Below are positions 34,473-58,103 of a stretch of DNA of 64,000 bases, piece by piece. Positions within the stretch are counted from its first letter, which is position 1; every line of letters starts with the position of its first letter. The notes beneath the pieces are model-generated. The model saw only the letters and a program-made list of their open reading frames with translations. It ran no database searches and was not told where the DNA came from. Both the position numbers and the translations under genes were made by a program. The stretch covers positions 1,934,501 to 1,998,500 of the forward strand of contig OY756965.1 of the NCBI GenBank assembly GCA_963580455.1, given 5' to 3'. This stretch comes from Euonymus europaeus. Taxonomy: Eukaryota > Streptophyta > Magnoliopsida > Celastrales > Celastraceae.

Positions 34473-36372
34473 AGCTTTGAGAATCATCATCATCATCTTC
34501 TTCTTCTAGCTAGCTAGGACTTGGCAGTCTGTACATATCAGGGAAAAAAAACCAATATGTTGTTCCTCTCTCTAGTATTGTTACAAACAGTACTCATTAT
34601 GTTAATTAATTAGGGGATTATGGCTCGAGAGGTATTGTGTTGATGTAGTTTAAGGTTTCAATTTTAAAGGAGAATTATGACAATTATGCTTTTTTTTTTT
34701 ATGTTCTTTCTTGTGTTTTTCCTTTTCCAAAGTAGGATAAAAAGAGTCAAACCCAAGAAATATTAAGCCTGGATCCAAGAGCAAAGAAAATGTCAATGCT
34801 TTTGGGTACTTGGTGATTCTCCCTAACAAATCTTTTGACTTGGATTTTGTTCTATGGTACCAAAGGATTCTTGAGGTAAAATTTTCTATAAAGGTGGGTT
34901 GGTTATTCGAAAACTTAAAACTGGAATTCAAACTCAAATCCTGCATCATCTAAACCTAATTCCTATCTCATTTAGAACAGATTTCTTCATTTTGCAACGA
35001 TGAGGTTAATTTAGTTTGTTGATCAATTGATTGATAAAATTGATTGAATTATGCGCTTAATTAATTCCTTGACATAAACGCTCTTAAGTCTTAACACACT
35101 CTGATTAAATAACCCTAAACTAAAGAAAAATTCCCCTATTAAATGATAAATCAGAATTTTGCATGCGTGGACGTGAGGATTTATTAGATGGCATGATGAC
35201 GTGGCACAGATAGCAGTCATATACTCATATGTATTCAGAACAAACTGCCTGGTATTCGTTAATTACTCATGTTCTTAATTTCTTTCCTGCTTCTTTAGTT
35301 TTTATTGATTGGGAAATTGAATTTCTTCTTCAGTTTAATTGTCTTGTTCACTTTCTAATGACATCTTTAGTGGCTTTTCAAAATAAACAGTCCATTGAGT
35401 AAAGGAAAGGAGTTAGCCAAGGCAATGCAAAAGAAGATTGCAGAGGCGAACATGGCCCAAAAACCCCACCGACCCTTGTACCCAGAAACGCTTGGACCAC
35501 GCTGGCTCCTTCAGATGCCACTTCCATCGAACAACTAGTGCAACACAAAAACTCACAGAGGGCAACAAAAGCTCCATGCATTATAGGTCCCAGCTCATGC
35601 TTGATGACGGTAAGCCTCGTCTGTCCGGATTCAGTAGGGCCGCCTCTGCTCGACTCCCCAAAAGAGCATCAGCTGTAGAGTAAATCCATCTCTTATTCCA
35701 GTTAGGATTCTATACATCCATTCCAAATTGTAAATAGCATAAGTTGACATGTCATTTGATTTTTTTGTTAATGAACATTTCAATTCACTGTAAATATAGA
35801 CCTAATTCTATGTCAACCATTCACGGATATGGCAACAAAATTCCTGTGAACCCGGATGCCGGAAATTTCCCATCTCAGCAGCGTGCCCTTTTGACCAGTT
35901 ATAAACTTAGGTCAACCACCCTGTGCGCCAAACTGTTAAGTTAGTAAACATTAAGCCAAGACCCACTAACTGGACTACAGTCAACTAGCAAGCCCCATAC
36001 GCAGGCCAAAGCCCACGCGCAGGTGATGCAACAAGGACACCACTTGTAGCCAGGGTAAGTGATGCAAACACCATGGTGAATCGTTATTATATGGACAGAC
36101 TTCCTCTGATGTAAATCTGAAAAGCAGTAGGTTTCATAGAGAAAGAGAACAAACCAATATGACTTCTCCTTTTGGTGTTCCGTGCATAATCATACACATG
36201 GCATTATGCCAAAGACCCTACAAGTTGGAAATACAGTAAAACAATCTGTCCACAGAGCCGGACATCCATAAGAACCAGAATGCGATATTGGACTTGAGAT
36301 ACTCCAGCAGTAACTGCTTTGCCATATAGAAGATAATGTGATCCTGATACATCAACTACAGCTGTAAGTAGG
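34473..36372. other. Region between RIN4-like and AUGMIN3 genes
   Basis: It contains the 3' UTR of the RIN4-like gene at its start and the 3' UTR of AUGMIN3 (minus strand) at its end. The only coding hint is the small HAGSFRC fragment at 35414-35683. Confidence 0.5.
35414..35683 (+). pseudogene. HAGSFRC-motif serine-rich-like fragment
   Basis: A frame that opens right after a TAG at 35414 contains HAGSFRCHFHRTTS and ends FSRAASARLPKRASAVE. It recalls the small plant serine-rich proteins with a C-x-C-P-T-x-H-x-GSFRC-x-x-H motif, but here the leading Cys pair reads PCTQKRLD. No in-frame ATG precedes the motif, so it is either a broken gene or the second exon of one whose start I cannot find. 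Weak assignment. Confidence 0.3.
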
Positions 36373-48162
<11,790 letters not shown>

Positions 48163-49084
48163 CTTCCTCTCCTCCTTTGATTTCTCAAATCAAATCAAAT
48201 CATTCTTTCTCATTTCAATGATGATTCATCTAAAAACACAGAGTGATGCCTAATAATTCAGAAAACCTCAAGCCGGCTTAACAATTATTTTATGAACAAA
48301 TCAATTTGCATGAGACTAGTGAATCCCGCCAGCTCATTAGGTTTTCTTCAGACCAGATTAACTTGCCAAAGAATTTCCATTATATTTCAGTAAACAATTA
48401 TTATGACCAAATTCCAGACAACACATCAACAAATCAGGGGGGGAAATTACACTAAAACAAGAAATCGAGAATTACCATTTACCTACAATTTGAAAACAAA
48501 ATCCTCACCGTGAGTAACCGTCGTGGATTGGATTAAACGATCGAGAATGAATCAATGACGTATACCGAAGGTAATATTCACCTAACAGTGAATTTAACGG
48601 GACGGAGACGGCCGTTTGAGCGATTTTGAATTTTGTGATTGGTGATCGGGTGGATGGGAATTGGGAAGGCGGTGTTTATAAATTCTTCAAATTTGAGCTC
48701 TGCGAAGTGCGAACGGCATTAGGAAACTGGTTAACATTAAACTGTTTGCTTTATTTTTCCTATAATGGGCCAGGCCCAATAACAGCATATGGCGGATCAG
48801 TTGTCACTTAAGCACTAATGATGCAATTTTAATAGAGAAATGATAATGCAAAAAAAATTTGAGTTTTGTTGAACTGGTTATATTAAAAGACGTGTTTTGT
48901 TAATGTAATTGAGTAGATGATTTAATTTTCTGTAATAGAAGTGACATCTGATATTGATTTTAATGTAATTGTGTAATCTAAATATTGATAGATGTGTTTT
49001 ACTATTGTGATTGAGTATATGATTTGAATGTAATTATGTAATTTAAATAAATATATTCTAAAGTGATAGAGACCAACAATATTG
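48163..49084. other. Region upstream of AUGMIN3
   Basis: Contains the AUGMIN3 5' UTR and promoter (about 48163-48700) and AT-rich DNA up to the LINE tail. No gene seen; the open frame at 48626-48811 (+) is unlikely to be real. Confidence 0.45.
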
Positions 49085-50390
49085 TTTTTTTTTTTAAGCA
49101 AGGAGAGGGAGCACCCAAAACTAATAAGCCCTCATAACAATCCTGGGCAAACTAACTCCAATATTATCTTCCCATAACTTACTTATCTCCCAAGTGGGTT
49201 GATCAATGATACTCACACCTCTTGGATGCCGAAGAGCTTCTGCCGCCAAGAAATCCGCACATCTATTATGCTCTCTATACACATGGTTAACTTGAACCTC
49301 CCAATCTCTGCTTAAAAGAGAGATACATTCCAGAATCAAATTCATAAAGCTCAAAGAATGAGCCTTCCCTTCCTTCAACGACTGAGCTACAATAAGAGAA
49401 TCTGTTTGTAGAACCACTTTTCGAAAAACCTCCATCCTACGCCACATTCAATCCATGAAAGGCTGCTCATAGCTCTGCTTTGATAGGACTACAAACCCCA
49501 ATATTCACCACAAAACCCACCTGCCGCCTCCCTCCATAATCACGAATTAAGCCTCCAGCTCCAGCCCTTCGAACCACCCCCTTACAGCAGCCATTGGTGT
49601 TGAGAGCAACCCAACCAGCAGAGGGGTGCCGCCATGCAAACAACTGTAAGTCTCTTCTCCTATCAACCACCTGAACATCTCTTCTAAATGCTCTTTCCAC
49701 CACCCCCATAAAATTCTTCACAAACTCAAGTTTCACCTCCAATGTATAGCTCTTATTGTTAAACACCAAATCATTACTCCAACGCCATAGCCACCATAAA
49801 ACCACTGCAAACAGTTCTGCCCATCTAGTCGCATAATCACATAGGATAGGCTTTTTAATGTTCTCAGACATCCACTCTCGAATCATTTTGATGCTGCAGC
49901 TCAACAGGGAATAAAAGTCTAGACCAAATCAGTCTCGCCATAGGACATCTTTGAAAAAGATGGTCCACATCCTCGATCGAAGTCGTACAGACTTGACAAT
50001 AGGGATTACTAGTAAACGATCGCTTCAATCTCTCTTCATTAGTCATGATTCTTTGATGCATGACTTGCCACAGGAAGGCCTGAACTCGTTGGGACTTGGG
50101 ATACTTTCAACTTCCAAATATCAACCCAAGATTTACTTTCCTCCCGAACTTTCATACCCACCACAGCACAATAAGCAGACTTGAAAGTGAAACTTCCAGT
50201 TGAAGACATACCCCAACAAATTCTATCCGAAATTGAAGCATCCTCACTCACATAAAAAGCTGCCAACTTATTCTCAATTTCTTCAGGAAGCATATCAATT
50301 AATTGGCGCCAATCCCAACCCACTCTAGTTCTCCAATAACTCCTCAATGTTCGATACTGTTCCACCAAACTTAGAGGTTTTATACAAAAC
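49085..50390 (-). mobile_element. 5'-truncated LINE: zinc-binding RT region and RNase H
   Basis: Minus-strand blocks in order are: 50039-50390 (WRTRVGWDWRQLIDMLPEEI, then GSFTFKSAYCAV), 49864-50061 with the zinc-binding CQVCTTSIEDVDHLFQRCP, 49467-49904, and 49121-49447. The last two form a plant LINE RNase H domain (WVALNTNGCCKG, GAGGLIRDYGG, VVLQTDSLIVAQSL, NHVYREHNRCADFLA). One to two frame breaks separate the blocks. A T-run at 49085-49098 is the poly(A) tail on the minus strand. Reverse transcriptase is missing, so the copy is dead. Confidence 0.88.
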
Positions 50391-50732
50391 TCAATAAGAT
50401 AAAGATATATTAAGAGACATATTTTGCTGATATTGTTAAATACGTGATTTGACTTTTTATGTAACAAATATAAAACTCAATATTGATTTTAATGGGAAAG
50501 GGATAATTGCATCATTTTTGTTGCTCTACGTTAGCTTTGTTATAAAAAAAAATTAAAAAAAAAAAACTGTTTGTTAAACTTAAGAGGTCACATCTCTTCC
50601 AAACTATAATTTCGTTCACCAATCCAAGCAAGTGAATCCTTCTGGCTTCCATGCCAGAACCTGGTAGGACATAACATAATAGTGAGACCAAGATCCGGTC
50701 ATGCTAGTCCCCCACGATTCAGAAACGATCTT
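50391..50732. other. Short intergenic spacer and 3' UTR
   Basis: AT-rich; probably the 3' UTR of the gene on the minus strand that ends at 50733. Nothing else seen. Confidence 0.4.
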
Positions 50733-53114
50733 TCAATCAGAAAAATATCTATTGGAATCAAAAGCCTGGTTCCGGGACCGTGAATCTTGCAACTCCATCG
50801 ATGCCCCACCACCATTCATTGGCGCAAATGCTACATTGAAATGCACAAGTTACATGAGAACAGTATAAAAGTGAATGATCACAGAAAATGGGTTATCATA
50901 AAAACCAGAGCCCATTTGTGTAGAGCTCAAACATATAATTGATTTTATGTGCTCTTATATTGCATCTGATCGGGAGAAATTAGATTTATGTATTTCATAG
51001 CAGCTGGCAAACCATCAAGCATTTCACACATCTATGTTCATCCAATAGCACGATCATTGCATAGCTCAAAAGAAAGAAGCAATTTTCGTCATGAACTATT
51101 TGCTATGATGATATATTAGCTTCAAATGTAAAAATACAATATACAAATGTTCTAGAGTTGGTTACGTAACATGCAATAGTGGATAAGTGAGTGAAGAGCA
51201 TGTAACTTGATTAGTCGTCAGTGCTCAGAAACAAAATATATTTGGCATGAAAACAATGTACATCAATATCCTAACTATCAAGGTGGGAGAGACTGGAGAT
51301 CAGCTCATGGGTAAACAATGAGCTAGCAACTACCTTACTGAAAATTTTCATTGTGTCTGCTTTTTTTTGTAAAACAACAAGCATGACAGATTCCAAGTTC
51401 TTGAAGAATAGAGAATCCCTAATATATTTGTGGTCTTTACGTAGAGGTTACCCATGATATTAAATTTATACTCAGCACCCTTTAAAATCAAATCCTAAGT
51501 TGATGAAAACATTGTGCAAATGGATCATGCATGTGACTTTCATAATAGATTCAACAAACCTTTTTCTCTCATTCTTTTCTCTCGGTCATATTCAAACTTG
51601 TCACGAACGTGGCGGACGTTTTCCCACATATCACCTTGCCTGTTTCTACCAAAGCTCTGGTCCTGCATAAAAATTCATACATGTTGTGAGATCACATGTG
51701 AGCATGGCCAGAATAAAAACAGACTAAAGTACGACTAGGCATGATCCACTGTATCGCTGATGACAAAGATTGGTCAGTTTCATAATTTGATAAAATTAGG
51801 GAAGTCACAATATTGTTCTCAGTGAAGATGCATGAAGCAGGAAACTAACCATTTACCAAACCCTCAAAGCTATATTACTAACATAAAACTTCCGGTAAGA
51901 GATTCAGTATAGGCCAAAGTCTAATCTTGATTTCTGATGCACTAAAATGTTACATTCACATTAGTAACAAAACAGTGTACAGTTGCCAAATGTCAACTGG
52001 AGAAGTAAGCAATTATAGAACTATGAACAAGAATGACAGATTGATAGTGCATTTCTGCATTCCTATAAGCTTCCTTGATTTATATAATGAGTGATTCTTT
52101 TCTTATGCCAGTAAAAACCATAAAGTTAACAAGACAACATATTCATCTGGGATTTGTACTCAAATCCATACCTTCATCTTCATGGGTTCACTGGCGGTTC
52201 GCCTACTCCTGTGGCAGAATCATAATACAGTATAATTAGTCATCAACAAGTCAAAAATCCCATAATATAATCGCAAAGTCTTTAAGCCCAAATTAATCAT
52301 CGGCGAAGAAAACAATGCAGATAAAATAACAAAATGTATACGTCACCCACAAACAAACACCTCCACCGCATACAAAAAGGGGAGGAAAAAATGACCAATT
52401 CTGCTAGTAAACTCAATAAAGCCATCTAGAAATTGGTGAAACACTTCATGTGCATAGGAGAGAACTAATACAGCATGAAGGAGAGAAACTAGGTTGGGCA
52501 AACCTGTATGGGTTAAAATCTTGATCATCTTCCTCAGCAGATTCATAGTTAGCATGGTCTTGCGCAAGTTTCTTAGAGTAGCCCTCATCCCAGTACAGCC
52601 TCTCCCAGTTTTCTCTAAGCTCGTTATAGAGTTCCATATACCTTTTGCACCAAGGCTCGTGCTCCTTCAGTAAACAAAAATGGACAAACTAGATCAGTTA
52701 TGTGGGTAATACATTCAATTCAACCCCTTCCCAATTCAATTAGCACAACAAGCACATTATCTGGAAACAAAAACGAGAAGCTAGAGCGGAGTGCAAAGTT
52801 CAAACCGATTCCTTGAGCACAAGGCGAGTGCGGCGCATGTACTGTTCCCGAAGCTGCTTCCGACGCTTGTTGGGGATGTTGTCTCTTGGGATTACGAATC
52901 GCTCACGCAGCGGCACGTTATCACCAATCTCATGCATCTCTCCATCGACTATCCACCACTCTGAACTTTCGTCGGCCTTCTTTGCAGTGAACGCCACAGG
53001 TTTAGAACGCCGCCTTCCCTGACCAGCTTCGGTTCGAAAGAACCGCAGGATATGCGTAGCCGACCAAAGGCATGGGCTTACGGTCTGTAGTCGCTTTGTT
53101 ATCCTTGAAAGCAT
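50733..53114 (-). CDS. Conserved plant protein of unknown function, probably mitochondrial
   Basis: Five exons, 52806-53114, 52504-52664, 52172-52208, 51560-51662 and 50733-50830, give 235 residues in an unbroken frame. The start MLSRITKRLQTVSPCLWSAT is rich in Arg, Ser and Thr without acids, as in a mitochondrial presequence. The body is highly charged: EWWIVDGEMHEIGDNVPLRE, RDNIPNKRRKQLREQYMRR, then HEPWCKRYMELYNELRENWE and LYWDEGYSKKLAQDHANYES. This wording is conserved among plants in my recollection, but I cannot name a characterised member. The basic, helical make-up would suit a ribosome- or RNA-associated organelle protein; that is inference only. The start codon is 368 bases from that of the divergent HMCES gene. 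Confidence 0.72.
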
Positions 53115-53482
53115 AGAGAGAGAGAGAGATAGAGAGAGAGTCCTTGAATTTTTTGCGACTAAAGAAGGGGATCCGGCGACGGTGATAAACCCCGGGAGTT
53201 GGACCAGCGACTTGGTTATGACAGAGACTAGAAATGAGAACTGGGCTTTTTAGCCCATAACCCGTGACTGAACACTTGGGCTCATATTGGTCTCGTAGGA
53301 CATTATTTATTGATTTTGGATACGTGTCAAACTCCAGGACATTCTTTAGCTCTAATCTTAAGGCAACACGAAATCCAACGGTCATCACGCGATTTCCAAA
53401 ACAAGTGACGTAGCACTAGAAAAAGTAAACCGCACTGGCTTCCCGCCCTTGGGTCAGAGAAACAAAGCGAAGACGACGAAAG
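53115..53482. promoter_or_regulatory. Shared divergent promoter region
   Basis: Only 368 bp separate two oppositely oriented start codons. An AG-rich run at 53115-53145 probably belongs to the 5' UTR of the minus-strand gene. No TATA box or operator could be fixed. Confidence 0.6.
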
Positions 53483-56400
53483 ATGTGTGGCAGAGCTCGT
53501 TGTAGTCTCAGATCAGACGACATCGTTAGGGCTTGCCATCGCGGCGGTTCCTCCGTCCGTACCGTTGACATGGACCGGTAGGCTCTTTTTCCATCTCTCT
53601 TTATTTGCAGATAATCATATGCCGAACACACACACAGGCTCAGATGTGGTGAACAACTCCATATCTATTGGCAGTTTAGCATCATTTTTTTATTAATCGG
53701 TTTAGGCTTGAAGAAGAACCTTAAGGGCGTGGATTATTATTAATTTTCTTTGAGTTTGAAGAGTTTATTTTTAATAATAAATAATGGTTTTGACTTTATT
53801 TTGAGTGAGTATTCGTTGCTAATTGAAGATTGTGAGTAAATATAGGTATCGCCCCGCATATAATGTTTCGCCGGGATGGAATTTACCGGTTGTTCGTAGA
53901 GACGATGGTTCCAGTGACGAAGCTGTTCTACAGTGCATGAAATGGGGCTTGGTTCCTAGTTTTACTAAGAAAACTGAAAAGCCTGATTTCTTCAAGATGG
54001 TAATTTCTCATTTCCTCATTTCTTGGCACATGTTTGGTACAGCGTATAAGCTAGCTTATACTCTGTCTGTGAGACATACTCTCAGACACTCTCAGACACT
54101 CTCAGCTTTTACGTTTTATGATAGCTTATACTCTATCACACATACTCCCTACCAAACATGCGCCTATCGTACATTCACTTCAATTTGTTGATTGTCTTTT
54201 TTTATTTATTTAGTATTTACTTTTAGCGGCACCTACGTTCCAAAACTTTTGGTGTGAATGTATAAACATAGTGTTGCTTGAATAGGGCCATTAGTGCGCT
54301 ATCATACTGTTTGGGGGTCTTGTATAGTTCCTCTTGTGATCACAAGGCTCTCACAACGGTTAGCAAGGTTGGAGATACCGAGGAGGATATATGCAGAACT
54401 TCTTCCCACATAATATGTAGAGGATGTCAAGGCTGTTTCTAGGAATTTAACTTGTAACCTATAGGTTGCATGCATGCCACTCTATTGTGGACACATGTTC
54501 GACTGTAAACTGTAAACAATTCTCGTGCACAAGGCGATGCATTGGGCAGAATCAGAAACAAGCAGGGTCATTTGAGTTCTTTTAGGAATTTAACTTGTGA
54601 TCCCTAGATTGCAACATGCAACTCTATCTAGCCAAGTTTAAATTCAACAGCCAGTGTTATGATCAACCTCCACAGCATTAGTTTCCCTGTCATCTTTAAC
54701 TTGCCTTGTAGATTATGTCGTTGTTTCCATTTATTATACTTAGTTACATAGTAAATTATCTTTACTTATAAGATTTTATGTACATATAGATTATTGTAAA
54801 ATCAGACTTTCCTATTCAGTAACTTTATGTAATTTCACTTTTTGATGCGCATTGCAATGATTGCAGTTTAATGCCAGATCAGAGTCAATTCGGGAAAAGG
54901 CTTCCTTTCGTCGTCTTGTTCCTAAAAATCGATGTCTCGTAGCCGTAGAAGGGTATGTGTAATACCTGTGTTTGTTTATGGGGTTATTTCTTTTCATGCA
55001 ATACTTACATTTGAACCATACCAGTTTATTTTCATCTTCTAGAATTACATTAGTTAAATGTTTGTTATTTTCTGGAAATATTTTATATGCTTTGCAATAA
55101 GACAATTTTGGTAGATAATCTTCAATGATGATTCCAATATTTTCTTTTGGACATATTTGTATAACCCCACAATTAGATGATTGATGTGTTGTAGATATGA
55201 ATATGATATTAGAGAAGTATGTGTATCTTAATCAATGTAAAGATATATCATCTGGAAAATTCTAGTGAAAATAATTTATCTTATCCTTCAGAGCTCACTT
55301 AGAATGGTTGGCGCACTTTAAAAGGCATCACCTTTGTTTTCTTTGGATTTTCTCTGTTTGCTCCAGAGGATACCCAGAAGATGTTTATTCCAAGGGAACT
55401 ATGGGGGTTCTATTATATTGGGGGTTGGTCTCGTAGTGAGCCTAAAGTTTTAGGCTAAAATATAGTCGACTTCCATGACTTGTATGATATGATCATATGA
55501 AACTATAATTACATTTGTCACATTCATGCAGTTGTGACAAATTTATCAGAACAAAGCTCCCAATGTTTTATTGAGGTTTTCCTGATTTCAACTTTTGCGC
55601 ATCTCTACCATGTTTTTTCAATTATAAATAATATATCTTAATAATGCTCTAATGTCACTCCCCATGACTTCACCATTTCACAGATTTTATGAGTGGAAAA
55701 AGGATGGATCTAAAAAGCAGCCGTACTATGTTCATTTTAGGGATGGTAGGCCTCTCGTGTTTGCTGCTCTGTATGATTTTTGGGAGAACTCCGAAGGTGG
55801 TTTTTTTTGCTAGTATAGTATAATTTCTTTACCCCAAAATTTCCACTAATCTATATTTTTTATTTATTTTTTCATCAATCTTCATTGAAGCACTTTAACT
55901 GTAGAAACTGATTCATAAAACTGATCAGTGAATATGATAAGAGTAGTGGTGCCTATATGTGTCTTGCATTCATTGTTTTATTACTATTTGTCAAGGGTTA
56001 GTTGTGATGTGTTGATGGTTAATTGTAATAGCCTAATAGGTATTACTTATTCTTTTCTTCTTCGATTAAAGGATTTACTCATTTATAGTTGCTTCAGACA
56101 TTAATGCAATTGATTTCATTCTTCCAGGTGAAAACTTTTCACCTTTAACAAACATAGTAACAACTTCCTCATCAGCACCTTTATGATAGTTGGTTCCTCA
56201 TTTTGCACTTGCTTCAGACAATAATGCAATTGATTTCATTCTTCCAGGTGAAAAACTTTACACCTTTACCATAATAACAACTTCCTCATCACCAGCTTTG
56301 AAGTGGCTACATGGTTAGTGTGCTTTTTTATATGTATTTATATTGCTTATGAATAAAAACATATTGCTCAAGTATTAATGGGCAAATTTTGTTATCATAA

Positions 56401-58103
56401 GTTGCCGGACCACTTTGTACTTGAATTTTTTTTTTTTTATCTAAACTAGTTTAACCTGGAATGACTAGATATTAACTTGAGTTTCATTCTGTTCATCTGT
56501 TGGGTATCCCACAAAAAGGTTGACAATTTGGGATACTTATGTTGGAGATATCTTTGAGCCTGCACTAATTGGTCTATTATGATAGACAGAATGCCCGTTA
56601 TTCTGGGTGACAAGGAATCGACTGATCTATGGCTAAACGGTCCATCAACTTCCAAACTTGATATGGTCCTTAAGCCATATACAGATTCAGATTTGGTAAG
56701 AATCATTAGAATATAACAAGTAATATGTATGGAATATTTTAGTGTGAGAATTCTATATTGGTTTTTCTGAATGCTGAGTTTTTTAATGTTTCAGGCCTGG
56801 TATCCAGTGACTCCTGCAATGGGTAAGACATCTTTTGATGGACCAGACTGCATTAAGGAGGTGAGGCAAATTGGCTTTCCATTATCAATTCCCTTAATAT
56901 GAATATATGAATAAAACATCGTCATAGTTTGATGCTACCCAAAAAAAACTTAAAAAGTGATTTTTCATTCCAAGAGTGGATATAGACCAAGACACTCACT
57001 AATTCCATTGAGTCCCTAATGTCGGCTTGATCTTGTAGAACAATTGTCAAATCGATGAGCAGCTTTGAACAGTCAGCTACTAATTTTAGCTTGATTTTTT
57101 AAAGATGATGTACTCGATTGTTGATTCCCATAGTTTGAGTTGACTGTAGTGAAAGAGGTTGTACATAGATGGAAATGAATCAAATGATGACATGGTAGTG
57201 TATCTGTTGAAGCGATGTTGGGTGAAGAATTGAGAGTTGCAATATCATTAAGCAAATTGAAGCTATAGGTATAGTCACCCTTGCTCCAAAATTTAATCTT
57301 TTACCAGAAACTGCCGTCAACAATTTCCACAATGGTGGTGTAATGTGGAAATTGGGTGTGAATGGGTTGTTTATTTACCGTGCCACTTCTAGTTCATTTC
57401 TTCCAGTCACTCTTAATTTGTGTCTTTTGGCCTTGCTCTTACATGCTCAAGGCTTCTTGTGTTTATCCCTTTTGCTGTTTTTCTGCGTGTGATGTTTACC
57501 CCAAGGCCATCTCTACATGTCCTTTTGTATCTAGTTTTTTGTTTCTTGGTATATATATTGCTGCAGAAAAACCAATTTCCACTATGGTTGCAGATACCAC
57601 TTAAGGTGGAGGATAAGACCACAATATCAAAGTTTTTCTCAATTAAGGAAAATAAGAAAGAGCAAGAAGCAAAAATGGTGGAAAGAAGCCCAACAAAAGA
57701 AATTAAAAGAGAGCAAGAGTTTACCGTGGAGGACAGGTCAACGGAGGAATTCAATAAACAAGAATCGAGCCCGAGCTTGAAGGGGGATTATTCTTGTGGT
57801 GGACGTGGATCTGTCAAGATGGTGCTGGATGAAAGTATGAAAGAGGAACCCAAAACTGAAGTGGAGGAAAAACTAGCCTTCACTGCAAAAGAAGAACCTG
57901 ACTCGAATTGTAGTGCTCATGAAGGGTCGAAGTGCGTAAGTAAGCGAAACTATGAGGAGCTTTCAACTGATTCGAAGCTCGTGAAAGATGACATTGGTAA
58001 GCCAAGCACAAGCCCAGCAAAGAAGAAGGCAAGTATTAAGAGTGCTAGTGATAAACAGTCAACGCTGCATTCATTCTTCAGGAAGTCAAACACTTCAGAG
58101 TAA
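53483..58103 (+). CDS. HMCES: HMCES/SRAP-domain DNA-protein crosslink repair protein
   Basis: Eight exons, 53483-53577, 53846-53999, 54867-54952, 55684-55796, 56248-56313, 56586-56695, 56795-56860 and 57594-58103, give 399 residues. The SRAP domain fills the N-terminal 230: MCGRARC exposes the catalytic Cys2, followed by RPAYNVSPG with the active-site Asn, FNARSESI, the VAVEGFYEWK block with the conserved Glu, and LKWLHDRMPVIL with the His. In animals and bacteria SRAP proteins bind abasic sites in single-stranded DNA through Cys2 and shield them at replication forks. The C-terminal half (exon 8) is charged and disordered. It ends with QSTLHSFF, a canonical PCNA-interacting box, and near its start has TTISKFFS, a second PIP-like motif. 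All key residues are intact. A nuclear location is expected. Confidence 0.93.
54290..54620 (-). mobile_element. Two worn SINE-like copies in the second HMCES intron
   Basis: On the minus strand two adjacent blocks (about 54290-54490 and 54510-54620) show the same words as the SINE at 42140-42330: an AACAGCC then CTCTACATATTATGTGGG block, and TAGAGTTGCATGTTGCAA. Both are heavily diverged and probably inactive. Confidence 0.45.
56091..56190 (+). pseudogene. Decayed duplicate of HMCES exon 5
   Basis: GCTTCAGACATTAATGCAAT, the acceptor TTCTTCCAG and the start GTGAAAA recur 120 bases downstream at 56211, where the real exon 5 follows. This upstream copy has a stop in frame early (ACTTTTCACCTTTAA) and small indels, so it cannot replace exon 5. 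It keeps its splice acceptor. Confidence 0.85.

Noticed and set aside
57420..57593. 5' extension of the last HMCES exon
   Set aside because: The frame is open upstream, but a TTGCAG acceptor at 57593 joins exon 7 in phase and the upstream residues are hydrophobic and unlike the family.
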